Positions 8,765 through 17,805 of a stretch of 64,000 nucleotides of DNA are shown here, in pieces. Source of the DNA: Ga0077555 sp050250755 (GTDB taxonomy: Bacteria; Pseudomonadota; Alphaproteobacteria; Rhizobiales; Hyphomicrobiaceae); assembly GCA_050250755.1 (NCBI GenBank), contig JBFWOB010000024.1:1-64000 (forward strand), given 5' to 3'. The notes under the pieces are model-generated. The model worked only from the letters and a program-made list of their open reading frames with translations, ran no database searches and was not told where the DNA came from. Each line of letters begins with the position of its first letter. Within the stretch, counting starts at the first letter, position 1. Position numbers and translations under genes: made by a program.

Positions 8765-9538
8765 ATGCCCGGCCCACGTCTTGCGGGAAAAGTTGCGTTC
8801 ATCACGGGCGCTGGCGGCGGTATCGGCCGGACGACGGCGGAGCGGTTCGTGGAGGAGGGCGCCAAGGTGGTCGTCGCCGAGATCAATCGCGAGCTGGGCG
8901 AGGCGGCCGCGGCGTCGGCGCGATCGATGGCCGGCAACGCGGGCGGGGACGCGCACTTCATCCATTGCGACGTGACGGACAAGGCCTCGGTGACGGCCGC
9001 CGTGGCGGAAACCGTGGCGCGCTTCGGCAAGCTGGACGTGCTGCACAACAACGCGGGCGGCTCGACGCCAGAGGACGGTCCGGTGACGGATGTCTCGGAG
9101 GACGAGTTCTGGCGCGTCATGAAGCTGGATCTCTACGGCACGTTCCTGTGCTCGAAGGTCGCCATTCCGGAGATCGCCAAGGCGGGCGGCGGCGCGATCA
9201 TCAACATGGCGTCCAATCTCGCGCTGATGGCGGTGCCCGGGCGGGCCGCCTACGGCGCGGCGAAGGGTGGCGTCGCCTCGCTGACGCGCGCGATGGCGCT
9301 CGACCATGCCAAGCAAAAGATTCGCGTCAACGCGATTGCGCCGTCGGTGACGTTGTCGGACCGCGTGAAGAAGTTGCTCGCCGGCAATCCGGCGATCGAG
9401 AAGTTGGGCGACAGCCACTTGTTCGGCCTGGGACAGCCTGTTCACATTGCGAACATGGCCGTTTATCTGGCCTCCGACGAGGCGGCGATTACAACCGGGC
9501 AGGTTTTCCCGGTAGACAGTGGCGTGACGATTTACTGA
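8765..9538 (+). CDS. SDR-family oxidoreductase
   Basis: A 257-residue classical SDR: TGAGGGIG coenzyme loop at residues 14-21, NNAG, active-site YGAAK, and a C-terminal GQVFPVDSG. The ATG at 8765 has GGAGGT six bases upstream. The acidic residue after beta-strand 2 (VVAEINRE) suggests NAD rather than NADP. It is 52 bp upstream of a HAD phosphatase on the same strand. The 239 bp between it and the OLD-like gene hold nothing recognised, and composition returns to high GC there. Confidence 0.85.
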   Translation: MPGPRLAGKVAFITGAGGGIGRTTAERFVEEGAKVVVAEINRELGEAAAASARSMAGNAGGDAHFIHCDVTDKASVTAAVAETVARFGKLDVLHNNAGGSTPEDGPVTDVSEDEFWRVMKLDLYGTFLCSKVAIPEIAKAGGGAIINMASNLALMAVPGRAAYGAAKGGVASLTRAMALDHAKQKIRVNAIAPSVTLSDRVKKLLAGNPAIEKLGDSHLFGLGQPVHIANMAVYLASDEAAITTGQVFPVDSGVTIY

Positions 9539-9590
9539 GGTGCCGCCCATCGCAGGCAGACCCCGCCGCTGAAGCAGGAGCCGAACCGAC

Positions 9591-10244
9591 ATGCCGATCC
9601 GTGCCGTCTTCTTCGATGTCGGTGAGACCCTCGTCGACGAGCAACGACTTTATGCCGACTACGCGATGCGCATGGGCGTGGCGTACGAGTTTTTCATGGA
9701 GCGCATCGAAGCCGCGATGGCCGATCGCCAGCCGGTGAAGAACGTGTTCGCGGCGGTGAAGCCGGGGTTCGATTTCAAGGCAGCGCGTGCGCAACGTGAG
9801 GCGGAGGGAAAGAAGTTCGTGATCGGCCCTCACGATCTTTATCACGACGCGGCCGAGGCGCTTTCGGCTCTCAAGGCGCGCGGCTATTTCATCGGTATCG
9901 TGGGTAACCAGCCGGTGACGGCGGAGGCAATGCTGCGCGGCTGCGGCCTCGCCGCCGATTTCATCGCGACCTCGGATGGCTGGGGTGTCGCCAAGCCCGA
10001 TCCGGCGTTCTTCGCCAAGGTGATCGATGCGGCGGGCATGGATCCGCACCATATCGCCTACGTCGGTGATCGCGTCGATAATGACGTGATGCCGGCGCGC
10101 GCCTCGGGTATGTGGCCGATCCTGATCCGCCGCGGACCGTGGGGCCGGGCGCAGTGGAACTGGCCGGAAGCCAGCCAGGCCCACCACAGAATCGAGAGCC
10201 TCGCCGAACTGCCCGCGCTGCTGCGCGGCCCGGTGCTCGGCTAG
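9591..10244 (+). CDS. HAD-superfamily hydrolase
   Basis: A 217-residue haloacid-dehalogenase-type phosphatase. Motif I is FFDVGETLVDE, which has the D-x-G-x-T form with glycine in place of the second aspartate. Motif III lysine is in GVAKPDP and motif IV is YVGDRVDND. The motif II position reads IVGNQ, without the usual Ser/Thr. A C1-type cap follows motif I. The substrate is unknown and the gene converges on the SDR at 10256. Confidence 0.8.
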   Translation: MPIRAVFFDVGETLVDEQRLYADYAMRMGVAYEFFMERIEAAMADRQPVKNVFAAVKPGFDFKAARAQREAEGKKFVIGPHDLYHDAAEALSALKARGYFIGIVGNQPVTAEAMLRGCGLAADFIATSDGWGVAKPDPAFFAKVIDAAGMDPHHIAYVGDRVDNDVMPARASGMWPILIRRGPWGRAQWNWPEASQAHHRIESLAELPALLRGPVLG

Positions 10245-10255
10245 GCGATGCGTGC

Positions 10256-11086
10256 CTACTCGTTTCGGCTTTCGCGCTCGGGCGCTTGGAGCGTGACGCC
10301 GCCGTCGACCACGAGCACCTGTCCCGTGATGTAGCGCGCGCTGTCCGAGAGCAGGAAGCGCACGGCGTGACCGATGTCCCAACCAGTGCCTTCGAGGCCG
10401 AGCGTCGATGCCTTGCGCCGGGCCTCGCGCGCCTCCGTGCTCATGCCGTTGCCGCGATGGTAGACCATCGGTGTGTAGACCGGTCCCGGCGCCACGCAGT
10501 TGACGCGGATGCCCTCCTTGCCGTGATCGACGGCCATCGCCTGCGTCAGCCCGATCACCGCGGCTTTCGTCGTCGTGTAGATCGTCAGGCCGCGCGGACG
10601 CAACGCCGAGATCGACGAGATGTTGACGATCGCGCCCTTGCCCGCCGTTTTCTTCATGGCGGGGATTGCGTGCTTCGAGGTCAGAAACATAACCTCGACG
10701 TTCACCTGCATCATCCGCTGCCACGTCTCTTGCGGCTCGTCGACGACGGAGCCCTTGGACGAGATGCCGATGTTGTTGTCGAGGAAGTCGAGCCGGCCCC
10801 AGCGGTCCACTGCGGCTTCGACCATGCGCTTGCATTCGGCGGGCTTCGTGAGATCGCCGCTATGCGCCTCGGCCGTGCCTCCGGCTTCGCGGATCATCTC
10901 GACCGTGCGTTCGGCAAGCTTCAGATCGTAGTCGACGACCAGCACCTTTGCGCCGGCGTTGGCCAGCAGGATCGCGGCCGCCCGTCCGTTGCCGATGCCG
11001 TTCGGATCTGCGCTGCCGCCGCCAGCCACAATGGCGACCTTGTCGCGAAACCCCGGATCGTCGGGGATTTGAAGAGCCATGGACAT
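10256..11086 (-). CDS. SDR-family oxidoreductase with extended glycine loop
   Basis: A 276-residue SDR with active-site YTTTK and the C-terminal GQVLVVDGG. Two features are odd. The coenzyme loop is expanded to GGGSADPNGIGNG instead of TGxxxGIG, and the NNAG motif reads NNIG. Such expanded loops occur in some catabolic SDRs. Two starts are possible, ATG at 11086 and a second ATG two codons in; the GGGAG site upstream serves the first. It points in the same direction as the catabolic cluster but is separated from the crotonase gene by the repeats at 11.2-11.3 kb, so it could be its distal member. Confidence 0.85.
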   Translation of the reverse strand: MSMALQIPDDPGFRDKVAIVAGGGSADPNGIGNGRAAAILLANAGAKVLVVDYDLKLAERTVEMIREAGGTAEAHSGDLTKPAECKRMVEAAVDRWGRLDFLDNNIGISSKGSVVDEPQETWQRMMQVNVEVMFLTSKHAIPAMKKTAGKGAIVNISSISALRPRGLTIYTTTKAAVIGLTQAMAVDHGKEGIRVNCVAPGPVYTPMVYHRGNGMSTEAREARRKASTLGLEGTGWDIGHAVRFLLSDSARYITGQVLVVDGGVTLQAPERESRNE

Positions 11087-11210
11087 TCTCCCACTTTTCC
11101 GCGCGGTTTGGTTTTGCAGCGGAGTTGTCTTGTTCAGTCAGTTGGTGCCGCCGAACGGCAAGACGTAGCTGTGGTGCAGAGTTTGCGCCACGGCCGAGCG
11201 ACAGGCGCAT

Positions 11211-11322
11211 TTCCTCTCCGCCTTGCGGGGAGGCGTTAGGGTTGGGGGCTGTGTGCGATCGCGAGCGGTGAAGCGAGACATTCACCCCACCCCCGGCCCC
11301 TCCCCGTCAAGGGGAGGGGAGT
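11211..11322. repeat. Two family A GC-rich palindromes
   Basis: A right-oriented copy at 11211-11248 (GCGGGGAGGCGTTAGGG arm) and a left-oriented copy at 11281-11322 (CACCCCACCCCCGGCCCCTC arm) occupy the gap between the crotonase and the SDR. The order here is R-L, the reverse of the L-R pairs elsewhere. No gene is seen in 11087-11384. Confidence 0.65.
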
Positions 11323-11384
11323 TGTTGGGCAGCTTTCCCCGAAAAACTCTTCGGACAGAGGCGATTTCCCTGGCGAGGCAGAGA

Positions 11385-12176
11385 TCAGCGCCCTTGGAAA
11401 TTGGCGACGCGGCGCTCGGCGACCGCCTTCACGCCTTCCTTGAAGTCCTCGGTCTTGCGCAGCTCGCTTTGGATCGCGAGTTCGTGGTCGGTCTGCGCCT
11501 TGATGGCGTCCGCCATGCCCTCGCGCACCGTGGCGCGTGACGCCTGTACGGCGAGCGGGGCCGACTCGGAGATTTCCTTCGCCAGTTCGATCGCCTTGGC
11601 GCGCACCTCGTCGAGCGGTACCAGCACGTCGGCGAGACCGATCTTCAGCGCCTGTTCGCCGTTGAGACGGCGACCCGTGTAGAACATCAGGTTCGCCTGC
11701 TGGTCGCCGATGAGCCGCGGCAGCGTGTAGGTGAGGCCGAACCCCGGATGGAAACCAAGCCGTGTGAAGTTGGCCGAGAAGCGCGCCTCGGGCGCCGCCA
11801 CGCGGAAGTCCGGCACGAGCGCGAGGCCCAGGCCACCGCCGATTGCCGCGCCCTGGATCGCGCCGACGATCGGCTTCTTGATGCGGAACAGGCGCACCGC
11901 TTCCTGGTAGAGATGGCCGCCCATCTGGTTCTCGTTCGGGCGGTTGCCTTCCTTGTCGAGCTTCGAGCCGTCGCCGAAGTTGGCACCGGCGCAGAATGAT
12001 TTGCCTTGGGCGCAGAGCACGCCGGCGCGAATGTTGATGTCCTTATCGAAGCCCTCGAACGCATCCGCGATCTGCTTGATCAGCGACATGTCGAAGAAAT
12101 TGTGCGGCGGACGCTGGATCTCGACGATGGCCACGTGGCCTTGAACTTCGACGCCGATGTCGGTGTACTTTGTCAT
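11385..12176 (-). CDS. Enoyl-CoA hydratase/isomerase (crotonase) family protein
   Basis: A 263-residue crotonase-fold protein with the CoA-binding oxyanion segment (GKSFCAGANF) and GAAIGGGLGLALVPD. The glutamate of the GGGxE motif in true enoyl-CoA hydratases is replaced here (GGLGLAL), and the second catalytic glutamate is also absent (SANFTRLGFHPGFG). It is therefore probably another crotonase activity rather than a standard hydratase. It is the 3-prime gene of a minus-strand cluster, 66 bp after the NDP-forming acyl-CoA synthetase. AGGAAAG precedes the ATG. Confidence 0.85.
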   Translation of the reverse strand: MTKYTDIGVEVQGHVAIVEIQRPPHNFFDMSLIKQIADAFEGFDKDINIRAGVLCAQGKSFCAGANFGDGSKLDKEGNRPNENQMGGHLYQEAVRLFRIKKPIVGAIQGAAIGGGLGLALVPDFRVAAPEARFSANFTRLGFHPGFGLTYTLPRLIGDQQANLMFYTGRRLNGEQALKIGLADVLVPLDEVRAKAIELAKEISESAPLAVQASRATVREGMADAIKAQTDHELAIQSELRKTEDFKEGVKAVAERRVANFQGR

Positions 12177-12242
12177 GGGAGCTTTCCTCGTTCTGGATTG
12201 TCATCCTCGGGCTCACCCCGAGGATTGGAGCAGCACCGGTGC

Positions 12243-14402
12243 TCAGTCCTTCACCTTTACGATCAGCGCGTCGGCTATGGTCGCGCCTTCGCCTTCAGGG
12301 TGCACGATCACCGGGTTGAGGTCGATCTCTGCGATCGTGTCCTTGTGATCGGCGGCGAGCTCAGACAGCCTCACGATCATGTCGGCGAGAGCTGCCTTGT
12401 CGGCCGCTGGTTGCCCGCGAACCGGTCCGAGGATCGCCGCACCCTTGAGCCGTCCAATCAATGCCTCGGCTTCGGGACGTGAGACTGGAACCGGCGCGAA
12501 CGCCACGTCCTTCAGCACCTCGACGTGAATGCCACCTAATCCGAGCATCAGCATCGGCCCGAAGTGCGGATCGCGGTTGACGCCGAGAATAACCTCGCGG
12601 CCCTTCTTCGCCATGGCCTGTACGAGTACGCCTTCGAACTTGGCGTCGGCCTTGTAGGCTTTCGCTGACGCTGTGATGCGGTCGTAGGCGGAGCCCACGT
12701 CTTCCGCCGTCGCCGCGCCGAGTGCCACCGCTCCCGCCTCCGTCTTGTGCAGGATGTCCGGAGACTGGACTTTGAGTGCGACAGGACCGCCGATCTCTTT
12801 CTGAACAGCGACGGCCTCGTCGCGCGTTGTGACGAGCTTTTCCTTGGCGCCGACGGCCAGTCCGTAGGCCTGCAGGATCGGCTTCGACGCGGACTCCGAG
12901 AGGACCCGGCCAGCCTTGGCCAATGCCGCGGCGGTGGTCTCCTTGGCCGAGCCCGCCGTCGTGCGCACGTTCGGCGTTTGCAGAAAACGCTCGCGATGCG
13001 CATTCCACTCGCCCATGAGCCGCATCGTGGTGACGACGTTCTGCATGTTCGTGTAGAGCGGGAATCCCGCCTCGGACAGCACCTCCACCGACGCGGCGGC
13101 GGGCAGTGTGTACGACCACATTAGGATCGGCTTCGTCGCCTGCTCCTTGAGGATCTTCAGTTTGTCTTTCTCGTGCGTCAGCCCTTCAGCCGAGCGTGCG
13201 CTCATGATGCAAATCACGCCGTCGATGATCGGGCTTTCCGCGAGCGGCCCGGCGAGACCCGCGTAGCCGATCTGCCGGATGGCCTGGGCCGTGCCGTCGA
13301 CGGGATTCTGCGATGTGCCATACGAGGGCAGCAGCGGATCGAGCTTCGCCCGTGTCGCTGCATCGAGCGTCGGCACTTCGAGGCCGGCCGACATGCACGC
13401 ATCCGACAGCCACGCACCACCACCGCCGGAGCCTGTGCAGATGCCGACCCGCCCGCCTTTCGGTAACCGGCCGCGCCAGCACATGAAACCGTTGGCGATG
13501 TCGACCATCTCCTCGACCTGCGCGCCTTCGATCACGCCGTAGCGTTGGGCGAGCGCCTGGAAGGAGGCGTAGGATCCTGCGAGAGCTGCCGTGTGCGAAG
13601 CCGCGGCCCGTGCACCGGCGTCCGTCTTGCCGATCTTGTTGACGATGAGCGGCTTGCCTGCCCGCAGTGCCTTTTCGGCGACGCGGACGAATGTTTCCGG
13701 TGTCTTGATGTCCTCGATCAACATCAGAAAGGCGTCGGTCTTCCCTTCGTCGAGCAGGTACTCGACGATTTCCAGTCCTTCGAGGCATGCCTCGTTGCCG
13801 GTGGTGACGATGTAGTCGAAGGCCATCTCCTTTGGCCGGCCGCGGTCGAAGAACGAGAACCCCATGCCGCCGGATTGCGCGACCAGCGCTACCCGCCCGT
13901 TGGCGCGGTTGGCCGGCAAGAGTGGGATCGTCGAGGGGCCGGCGACCGGGCTGAAGGTCGGGAGCAGCGCGGTTTCGATGGCCGCGAAGCCCTCCGAGTT
14001 CGGCCCCGTCACGGCCATGCCGTAGCGCTGTGCGATCGCTTTCAGCTCCGCCTGCATCCGTGCGCCGGCTTCGCCCGGTTCTTCAGCGAAGCCAGACGAG
14101 ACGATGGCCGCCGCCCTCACGCCGGCTTTGCCACAGGCTTCGAGTTCCTGAGCGACGAACTGCGCGGGAATGATCAGCACCGCGAGGTCCACGGGGCCCG
14201 GGCAATCACCGATCGACGGATACGCGACAAGGCCTTGGAGCTCCTTATGGCTGCGGCTCACCGGATAGATCTTCCCGGCAAAGGGATGCAGCAGCATGAA
14301 CTCCAGGATGCGCCCGCGCAGGCCCTGTCCCTTGGGCGCCGCCCCGATCACGGCCACCGACTTCGGAGCGAGAAGGGCGCCAATGTCTCTCGTCTTGCTC
14401 AT
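12243..14402 (-). CDS. NDP-forming acyl-CoA synthetase (acetate--CoA ligase family)
   Basis: A 719-residue fused alpha-beta protein: CoA-binding Rossmann domain (about 1-130), the succinyl-CoA-synthetase-like domains (about 150-450) containing the phosphohistidine segment ASHTAALAGS (His270), and a C-terminal ATP-grasp domain (about 490-719). It couples formation of an acyl-CoA to ATP or GTP hydrolysis through phosphohistidine. In this cluster it would activate the imported acid. AGGA lies six bases before the ATG. Acid specificity cannot be read from the sequence; pimeloyl, phenylacetyl, aryl or short-chain acids are all possible. Confidence 0.88.
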   Translation of the reverse strand: MSKTRDIGALLAPKSVAVIGAAPKGQGLRGRILEFMLLHPFAGKIYPVSRSHKELQGLVAYPSIGDCPGPVDLAVLIIPAQFVAQELEACGKAGVRAAAIVSSGFAEEPGEAGARMQAELKAIAQRYGMAVTGPNSEGFAAIETALLPTFSPVAGPSTIPLLPANRANGRVALVAQSGGMGFSFFDRGRPKEMAFDYIVTTGNEACLEGLEIVEYLLDEGKTDAFLMLIEDIKTPETFVRVAEKALRAGKPLIVNKIGKTDAGARAAASHTAALAGSYASFQALAQRYGVIEGAQVEEMVDIANGFMCWRGRLPKGGRVGICTGSGGGGAWLSDACMSAGLEVPTLDAATRAKLDPLLPSYGTSQNPVDGTAQAIRQIGYAGLAGPLAESPIIDGVICIMSARSAEGLTHEKDKLKILKEQATKPILMWSYTLPAAASVEVLSEAGFPLYTNMQNVVTTMRLMGEWNAHRERFLQTPNVRTTAGSAKETTAAALAKAGRVLSESASKPILQAYGLAVGAKEKLVTTRDEAVAVQKEIGGPVALKVQSPDILHKTEAGAVALGAATAEDVGSAYDRITASAKAYKADAKFEGVLVQAMAKKGREVILGVNRDPHFGPMLMLGLGGIHVEVLKDVAFAPVPVSRPEAEALIGRLKGAAILGPVRGQPAADKAALADMIVRLSELAADHKDTIAEIDLNPVIVHPEGEGATIADALIVKVKD

Positions 14403-14427
14403 TTCAGATCCTGACGTCTCCGTTCGA

Positions 14428-14457
14428 CGTCATCCCCGCGAAGGCGTGGACCCACGT
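14428..14457. repeat. Family B palindrome (single copy)
   Basis: CGTCATCCCCGCGAAGGCGT followed by GGACCCACG matches the family B consensus GTCATGCCCGCGAAGGCGGG, then CACCCACG. It sits in the 171-bp gap between the acyl-CoA synthetase and the acyl-CoA dehydrogenase, inside the presumed transcription unit. Confidence 0.6.
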
Positions 14458-14573
14458 CATGTCTCGATGCCAACTCCGCGCGTCGTGGATGCCCGTCTGG
14501 GCGAGCATGACGCTGAGGTCGGTTGTCGTTCTCGCCAGTCGGCCGAAAGCCGACGCGCGTCCCTCATCCGTGC

Positions 14574-15758
14574 TCACCGTCCCCTCAATCCCAGCCCAGC
14601 CGCGATGATGCCGCGCAGCACCTCCGTCGTGCCGCCCTGGATGGTGAGCTTCGGCGCAACCGTCGTCTGGAACGCGAGCTGTTCCTCGAACGCGACGCGG
14701 TTGGCCGAGTCCTCGGGCTCCACGAACGCGGCGATCTCGCGAACCTTGTGCGGCAGCTTCTGCTCCCAGATCGTGCCGAGATCCTTGACCAGCGACCCTT
14801 CGACCACAGGCTCCTTGCCGGCCTGCAGCATACCGTTCACGGAAACGGACATGCGCCGCAGCGTGTGCAGTTGGGCCACCAGACGGCCAAGACCCTCGGC
14901 CGAACGTGTGTCGGGCTTTTCGCCGAGCACGCGCACCAGTTCGAACAGCACCTGGATCGTTTCGAGGAACCGCTCCGGGCCAGACCGCTCGTAGGCAAGC
15001 TCGCTCGTCGCCTGCTTCCACGCGCCATCCTTTTCGCCGAGCAGATGCTCGTCGGGCATGAAAGCGTCTTCGAACACGACCTCGTTGAACTCGTGCAGAC
15101 CCGAGAGCTGCACGATCGGGTTACAGGTGATGCCCTTCGTGTTCTTCATGTCGACCAGGAAGGACGTCAGGCCGTGACGACGGTTCTCCTTGGTTGGCGG
15201 CGAGGTCCGGAAGAGCGCGATCAGGTAGTCGGCGCGGTGTGCGTTCGATGTCCAGATCTTGGTGCCGTTGATCAGCCAGCCGCCGTCTGTCTTGGTGGCT
15301 TTCGTGGACGCAGCGAACAGATCCGAGCCCGAGCCTGGCTCGCTCATGCCGATGCCGAAGCAGCATTCGCCGCGGCAGATACGCGGCAGCACGTCCATTT
15401 TGACCTTCTCGGTCGCGTACTTCAGCAGCGTCGGGCCAGATTGGCGGTCGGCGGTGAAGAACACTCGTGTCGGTGCATTGGCAGCGCGGAATTCCTCGGT
15501 CACGACGTAGCGCTCGAGGAATGTACGCTCGTGCCCGCCGTACTTCTTGGGCCAGGTCAGGCCGATCCAGCCTTTCTGGCCGACCTTTTTCGCAAACTCG
15601 TAGTTGAAGGCATCATCGCTTCCGACCGCGTTCGGGTCCCATGTGCCGGCTGCGACCTCCTCTTTGATGAAGGCGCGGACTTCCTCGCGCAGATCCTCGC
15701 AGATCTTCGGCAGTCGGATCGGATCGAAGTTGAGGGCTGTGGTCATAGATTTAGCCAT
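14574..15758 (-). CDS. Acyl-CoA dehydrogenase, alpha (large) subunit
   Basis: A 394-residue FAD-dependent acyl-CoA dehydrogenase. FAD-binding segments are visible: GIGMSEPGSGSD, WTSNAHRADY and the C-terminal QGGTTEVLRGII. The first acts with the neighbouring shorter homologue at 15821-16888, whose gene lies immediately upstream. This resembles the heteromeric alpha/beta dehydrogenases used for pimelate and sterol side chains. A clear paralogue is at 59572-60723 and also has a beta partner, in the opposite gene order. An alternative start is the fifth codon. Confidence 0.87.
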   Translation of the reverse strand: MAKSMTTALNFDPIRLPKICEDLREEVRAFIKEEVAAGTWDPNAVGSDDAFNYEFAKKVGQKGWIGLTWPKKYGGHERTFLERYVVTEEFRAANAPTRVFFTADRQSGPTLLKYATEKVKMDVLPRICRGECCFGIGMSEPGSGSDLFAASTKATKTDGGWLINGTKIWTSNAHRADYLIALFRTSPPTKENRRHGLTSFLVDMKNTKGITCNPIVQLSGLHEFNEVVFEDAFMPDEHLLGEKDGAWKQATSELAYERSGPERFLETIQVLFELVRVLGEKPDTRSAEGLGRLVAQLHTLRRMSVSVNGMLQAGKEPVVEGSLVKDLGTIWEQKLPHKVREIAAFVEPEDSANRVAFEEQLAFQTTVAPKLTIQGGTTEVLRGIIAAGLGLRGR

Positions 15759-15820
15759 CGGTGAGCGGCATCAGCCGCAGTGAACGAAAGTCGCGGCGGC
15801 CAAGCGGCGCCGCGGTCGAG

Positions 15821-16888
15821 CTACCGCGATGCGATGAGCGGCCAGAGCTGGTCCGCTCCGGCTGCAGCCACACGATTGCCAAGCTCCACGGCCCACTGGC
15901 TTTCGTTGCCGAAGTCGTCGCGCCACGTCAGCAGGCGCTGCGTGAAGCGATGCAGGATGTGTTCTTTCGTGTAACCGATGGCACCATGGACCTGATGCGC
16001 GATGGCCGAGCCCTCGGTCGCGGCCTCCGCCGAACGGATCCGGGCGGCGGCGACCTCGAGGAAAATTCCGGGTGTTGCGAGCGACGACGCATTCGCGATG
16101 GCGTCGGCGGCAGACGTGGCGGCCGCATTGGCCGCGGCGCTCTCACCGGCGAGGCGCGCGAGATTGTGCTGCACGGCCTGGAATTTGCTGATGGTGCGCT
16201 CGAACGCGACCCGCTCGCCGGCATAGCGAACCGATATGTCGAGGATCGCCGACAGGGCGCCGGCCGTCGAGAGGCTGCGCACCGTGGCGCCCATCAGCCT
16301 CAGCGTCTCCTGGGTGAAGCCGGCAGGTGCATTGGCCACTTGTACCGGCTTCGCTTTCTCAAAGGTCAGCTCGTAGAGGGTATTGCCCGCAATGCCGCGC
16401 ATCGCCGTGAGCCGGACGGCTTTCGTCTCGACCAGCGCGATGGCGGTGCTTTGCGCGCCATGCGCCAGGACCGCGATGTGGGTCGCGTCGGCGGCGAAGG
16501 GAATGCCGCGAGCACGTCCGGACAGTGTGCCGTCGGCATCGAGCGAAACTCGGTCCGTCGACCGCATCGGGGCGACCGTCATCATCCCGGCCGGGGATGT
16601 GATCTTAGCCTGCGAGAGCAGCCAGCCCGCGAGAAGCGTTTCCGCGATCGGCACCGGCGCCGCGTATCGACCGGCCACCAGGACCACCTCGAACCCGTCG
16701 GCGAGGCCCGCGCCGGCGCCTCCGAGATCGTCCGGCACCCAGGCCAGCGTCAGACCGTTATCTTCGAGCGCCTTCCAGAGTGGGGCCTTCCACGCTTCGT
16801 CCTTGGCCGCATTGATCGTCTGCGGATCGGCAAGATCCGCAAATATCCGCGCTGCCGTCTCGGCAACGATGCTGTCGCTCTCACTCAT
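15821..16888 (-). CDS. Acyl-CoA dehydrogenase, beta (small) subunit
   Basis: A 355-residue acyl-CoA dehydrogenase homologue with a weakly conserved N-terminal half and a recognisable C-terminal helical domain (ERTISKFQAVQHNLARLAGE, then HGAIGYTKEHILHRFTQRLL). The ATG at 16888 has GGGAG upstream. Longer upstream starts lack homology. It most likely forms a heteromer with the product of the gene immediately downstream. The paralogous pair at 59.6-61.8 kb has the same partnership, and both beta subunits end with a QLWPL motif. Confidence 0.83.
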   Translation of the reverse strand: MSESDSIVAETAARIFADLADPQTINAAKDEAWKAPLWKALEDNGLTLAWVPDDLGGAGAGLADGFEVVLVAGRYAAPVPIAETLLAGWLLSQAKITSPAGMMTVAPMRSTDRVSLDADGTLSGRARGIPFAADATHIAVLAHGAQSTAIALVETKAVRLTAMRGIAGNTLYELTFEKAKPVQVANAPAGFTQETLRLMGATVRSLSTAGALSAILDISVRYAGERVAFERTISKFQAVQHNLARLAGESAAANAAATSAADAIANASSLATPGIFLEVAAARIRSAEAATEGSAIAHQVHGAIGYTKEHILHRFTQRLLTWRDDFGNESQWAVELGNRVAAAGADQLWPLIASR

Positions 16889-17026
16889 GGCGTCTCCCGT
16901 AAGGCAACTCGCCAGCACGCAATGCGGGCGGCGACTACAATGGTATTTGTCCGGACTGGATCTCGACGAGCACTCGTAGAGCGTCACGGCAGTGCCATCA
17001 AGGGTGCGCGCGAGCGCATGGCGGGG

Positions 17027-17797
17027 TCAAGCGGGGGCGATTAATTCGGTTGCGAATGCCGCAATCGCGTCCAGCACCTCCTCCTCGCAATCGCGCTGCG
17101 GAACGTGCCCGCATCCGGGCAAAACCAGCCGCCGTGGCGGGATCGGGGCCGCCACTTCGATCGCGTCGAGCTGGGCCAAGGTACCGTACTCGTCGTCCTC
17201 ACCTTGGATCAGTAGCGTCGGGATGCTGAGCCGCGCGCACTCCGGTTCGAGCGACCACTCGCGAAACCGAGGATCGAGCCAGGTGCGCGACCAGCCGTAA
17301 AAGGCGTCGTCCACATTGACGTGGTGCTTGGCAAGCCGGCTCTTCAGGTCCGTCCGCTCGTATGTTTCCGAGATGCGGGCAATGCTCTCGCGCGAGATGT
17401 CCTCGACGAAAACATGCGGCGCCATCAGGACGGCGCCGGCAAGTCCCTCTGGGTGGTGCGCAGCATGGATCAGCGCAATCGAGGCGCCATCCGAGTGGCC
17501 GACGAGAACCGCGCGCTCGATTGACAGAGCGGCCAATAGCTTCGGTAGCACATCGCACGCCTCGTGGTGCATGAAGTCTGGATCGCGCGGCCCTTCGAGC
17601 CCGTCCGACTGGCCATAGCCGCGTCGCGAATAGATCAGAGCGGGCATACCGAGACGTCGCGCCAGCTTGTCCGGGAAATCACGCCAGAGTGAGACCGAGC
17701 CCAACCCCTCGTGCAGCAGCACGAGCCACGGATTGGTCGCGACTCCAGGGATGATGCGGGTTTCGAGGCGAACGCCGTCGATCACGGTGAAGGGCAT
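17027..17797 (-). CDS. Alpha/beta hydrolase
   Basis: A 256-residue alpha/beta-hydrolase fold protein. The nucleophile elbow is GHSDGAS (Ser102), the oxyanion segment is LLHEGLGS, the acid is in IQGEDDEYG, and the histidine is in GCGHVPQ. RRGYGQSDG is the conserved loop after strand 4. It lies nine bases after the livF stop, so it is almost certainly cotranscribed with the transporter genes, and may hydrolyse an ester or a ring-cleavage product of the imported compound. Confidence 0.85.
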   Translation of the reverse strand: MPFTVIDGVRLETRIIPGVATNPWLVLLHEGLGSVSLWRDFPDKLARRLGMPALIYSRRGYGQSDGLEGPRDPDFMHHEACDVLPKLLAALSIERAVLVGHSDGASIALIHAAHHPEGLAGAVLMAPHVFVEDISRESIARISETYERTDLKSRLAKHHVNVDDAFYGWSRTWLDPRFREWSLEPECARLSIPTLLIQGEDDEYGTLAQLDAIEVAAPIPPRRLVLPGCGHVPQRDCEEEVLDAIAAFATELIAPA

Positions 17798-17805
17798 GAG
17801 GCACC

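Noticed and set aside
9489..10835. A 448-codon frame on the minus strand across the HAD and SDR genes
   Set aside because: It overlaps HAD in antisense and the SDR in another frame. No family features.
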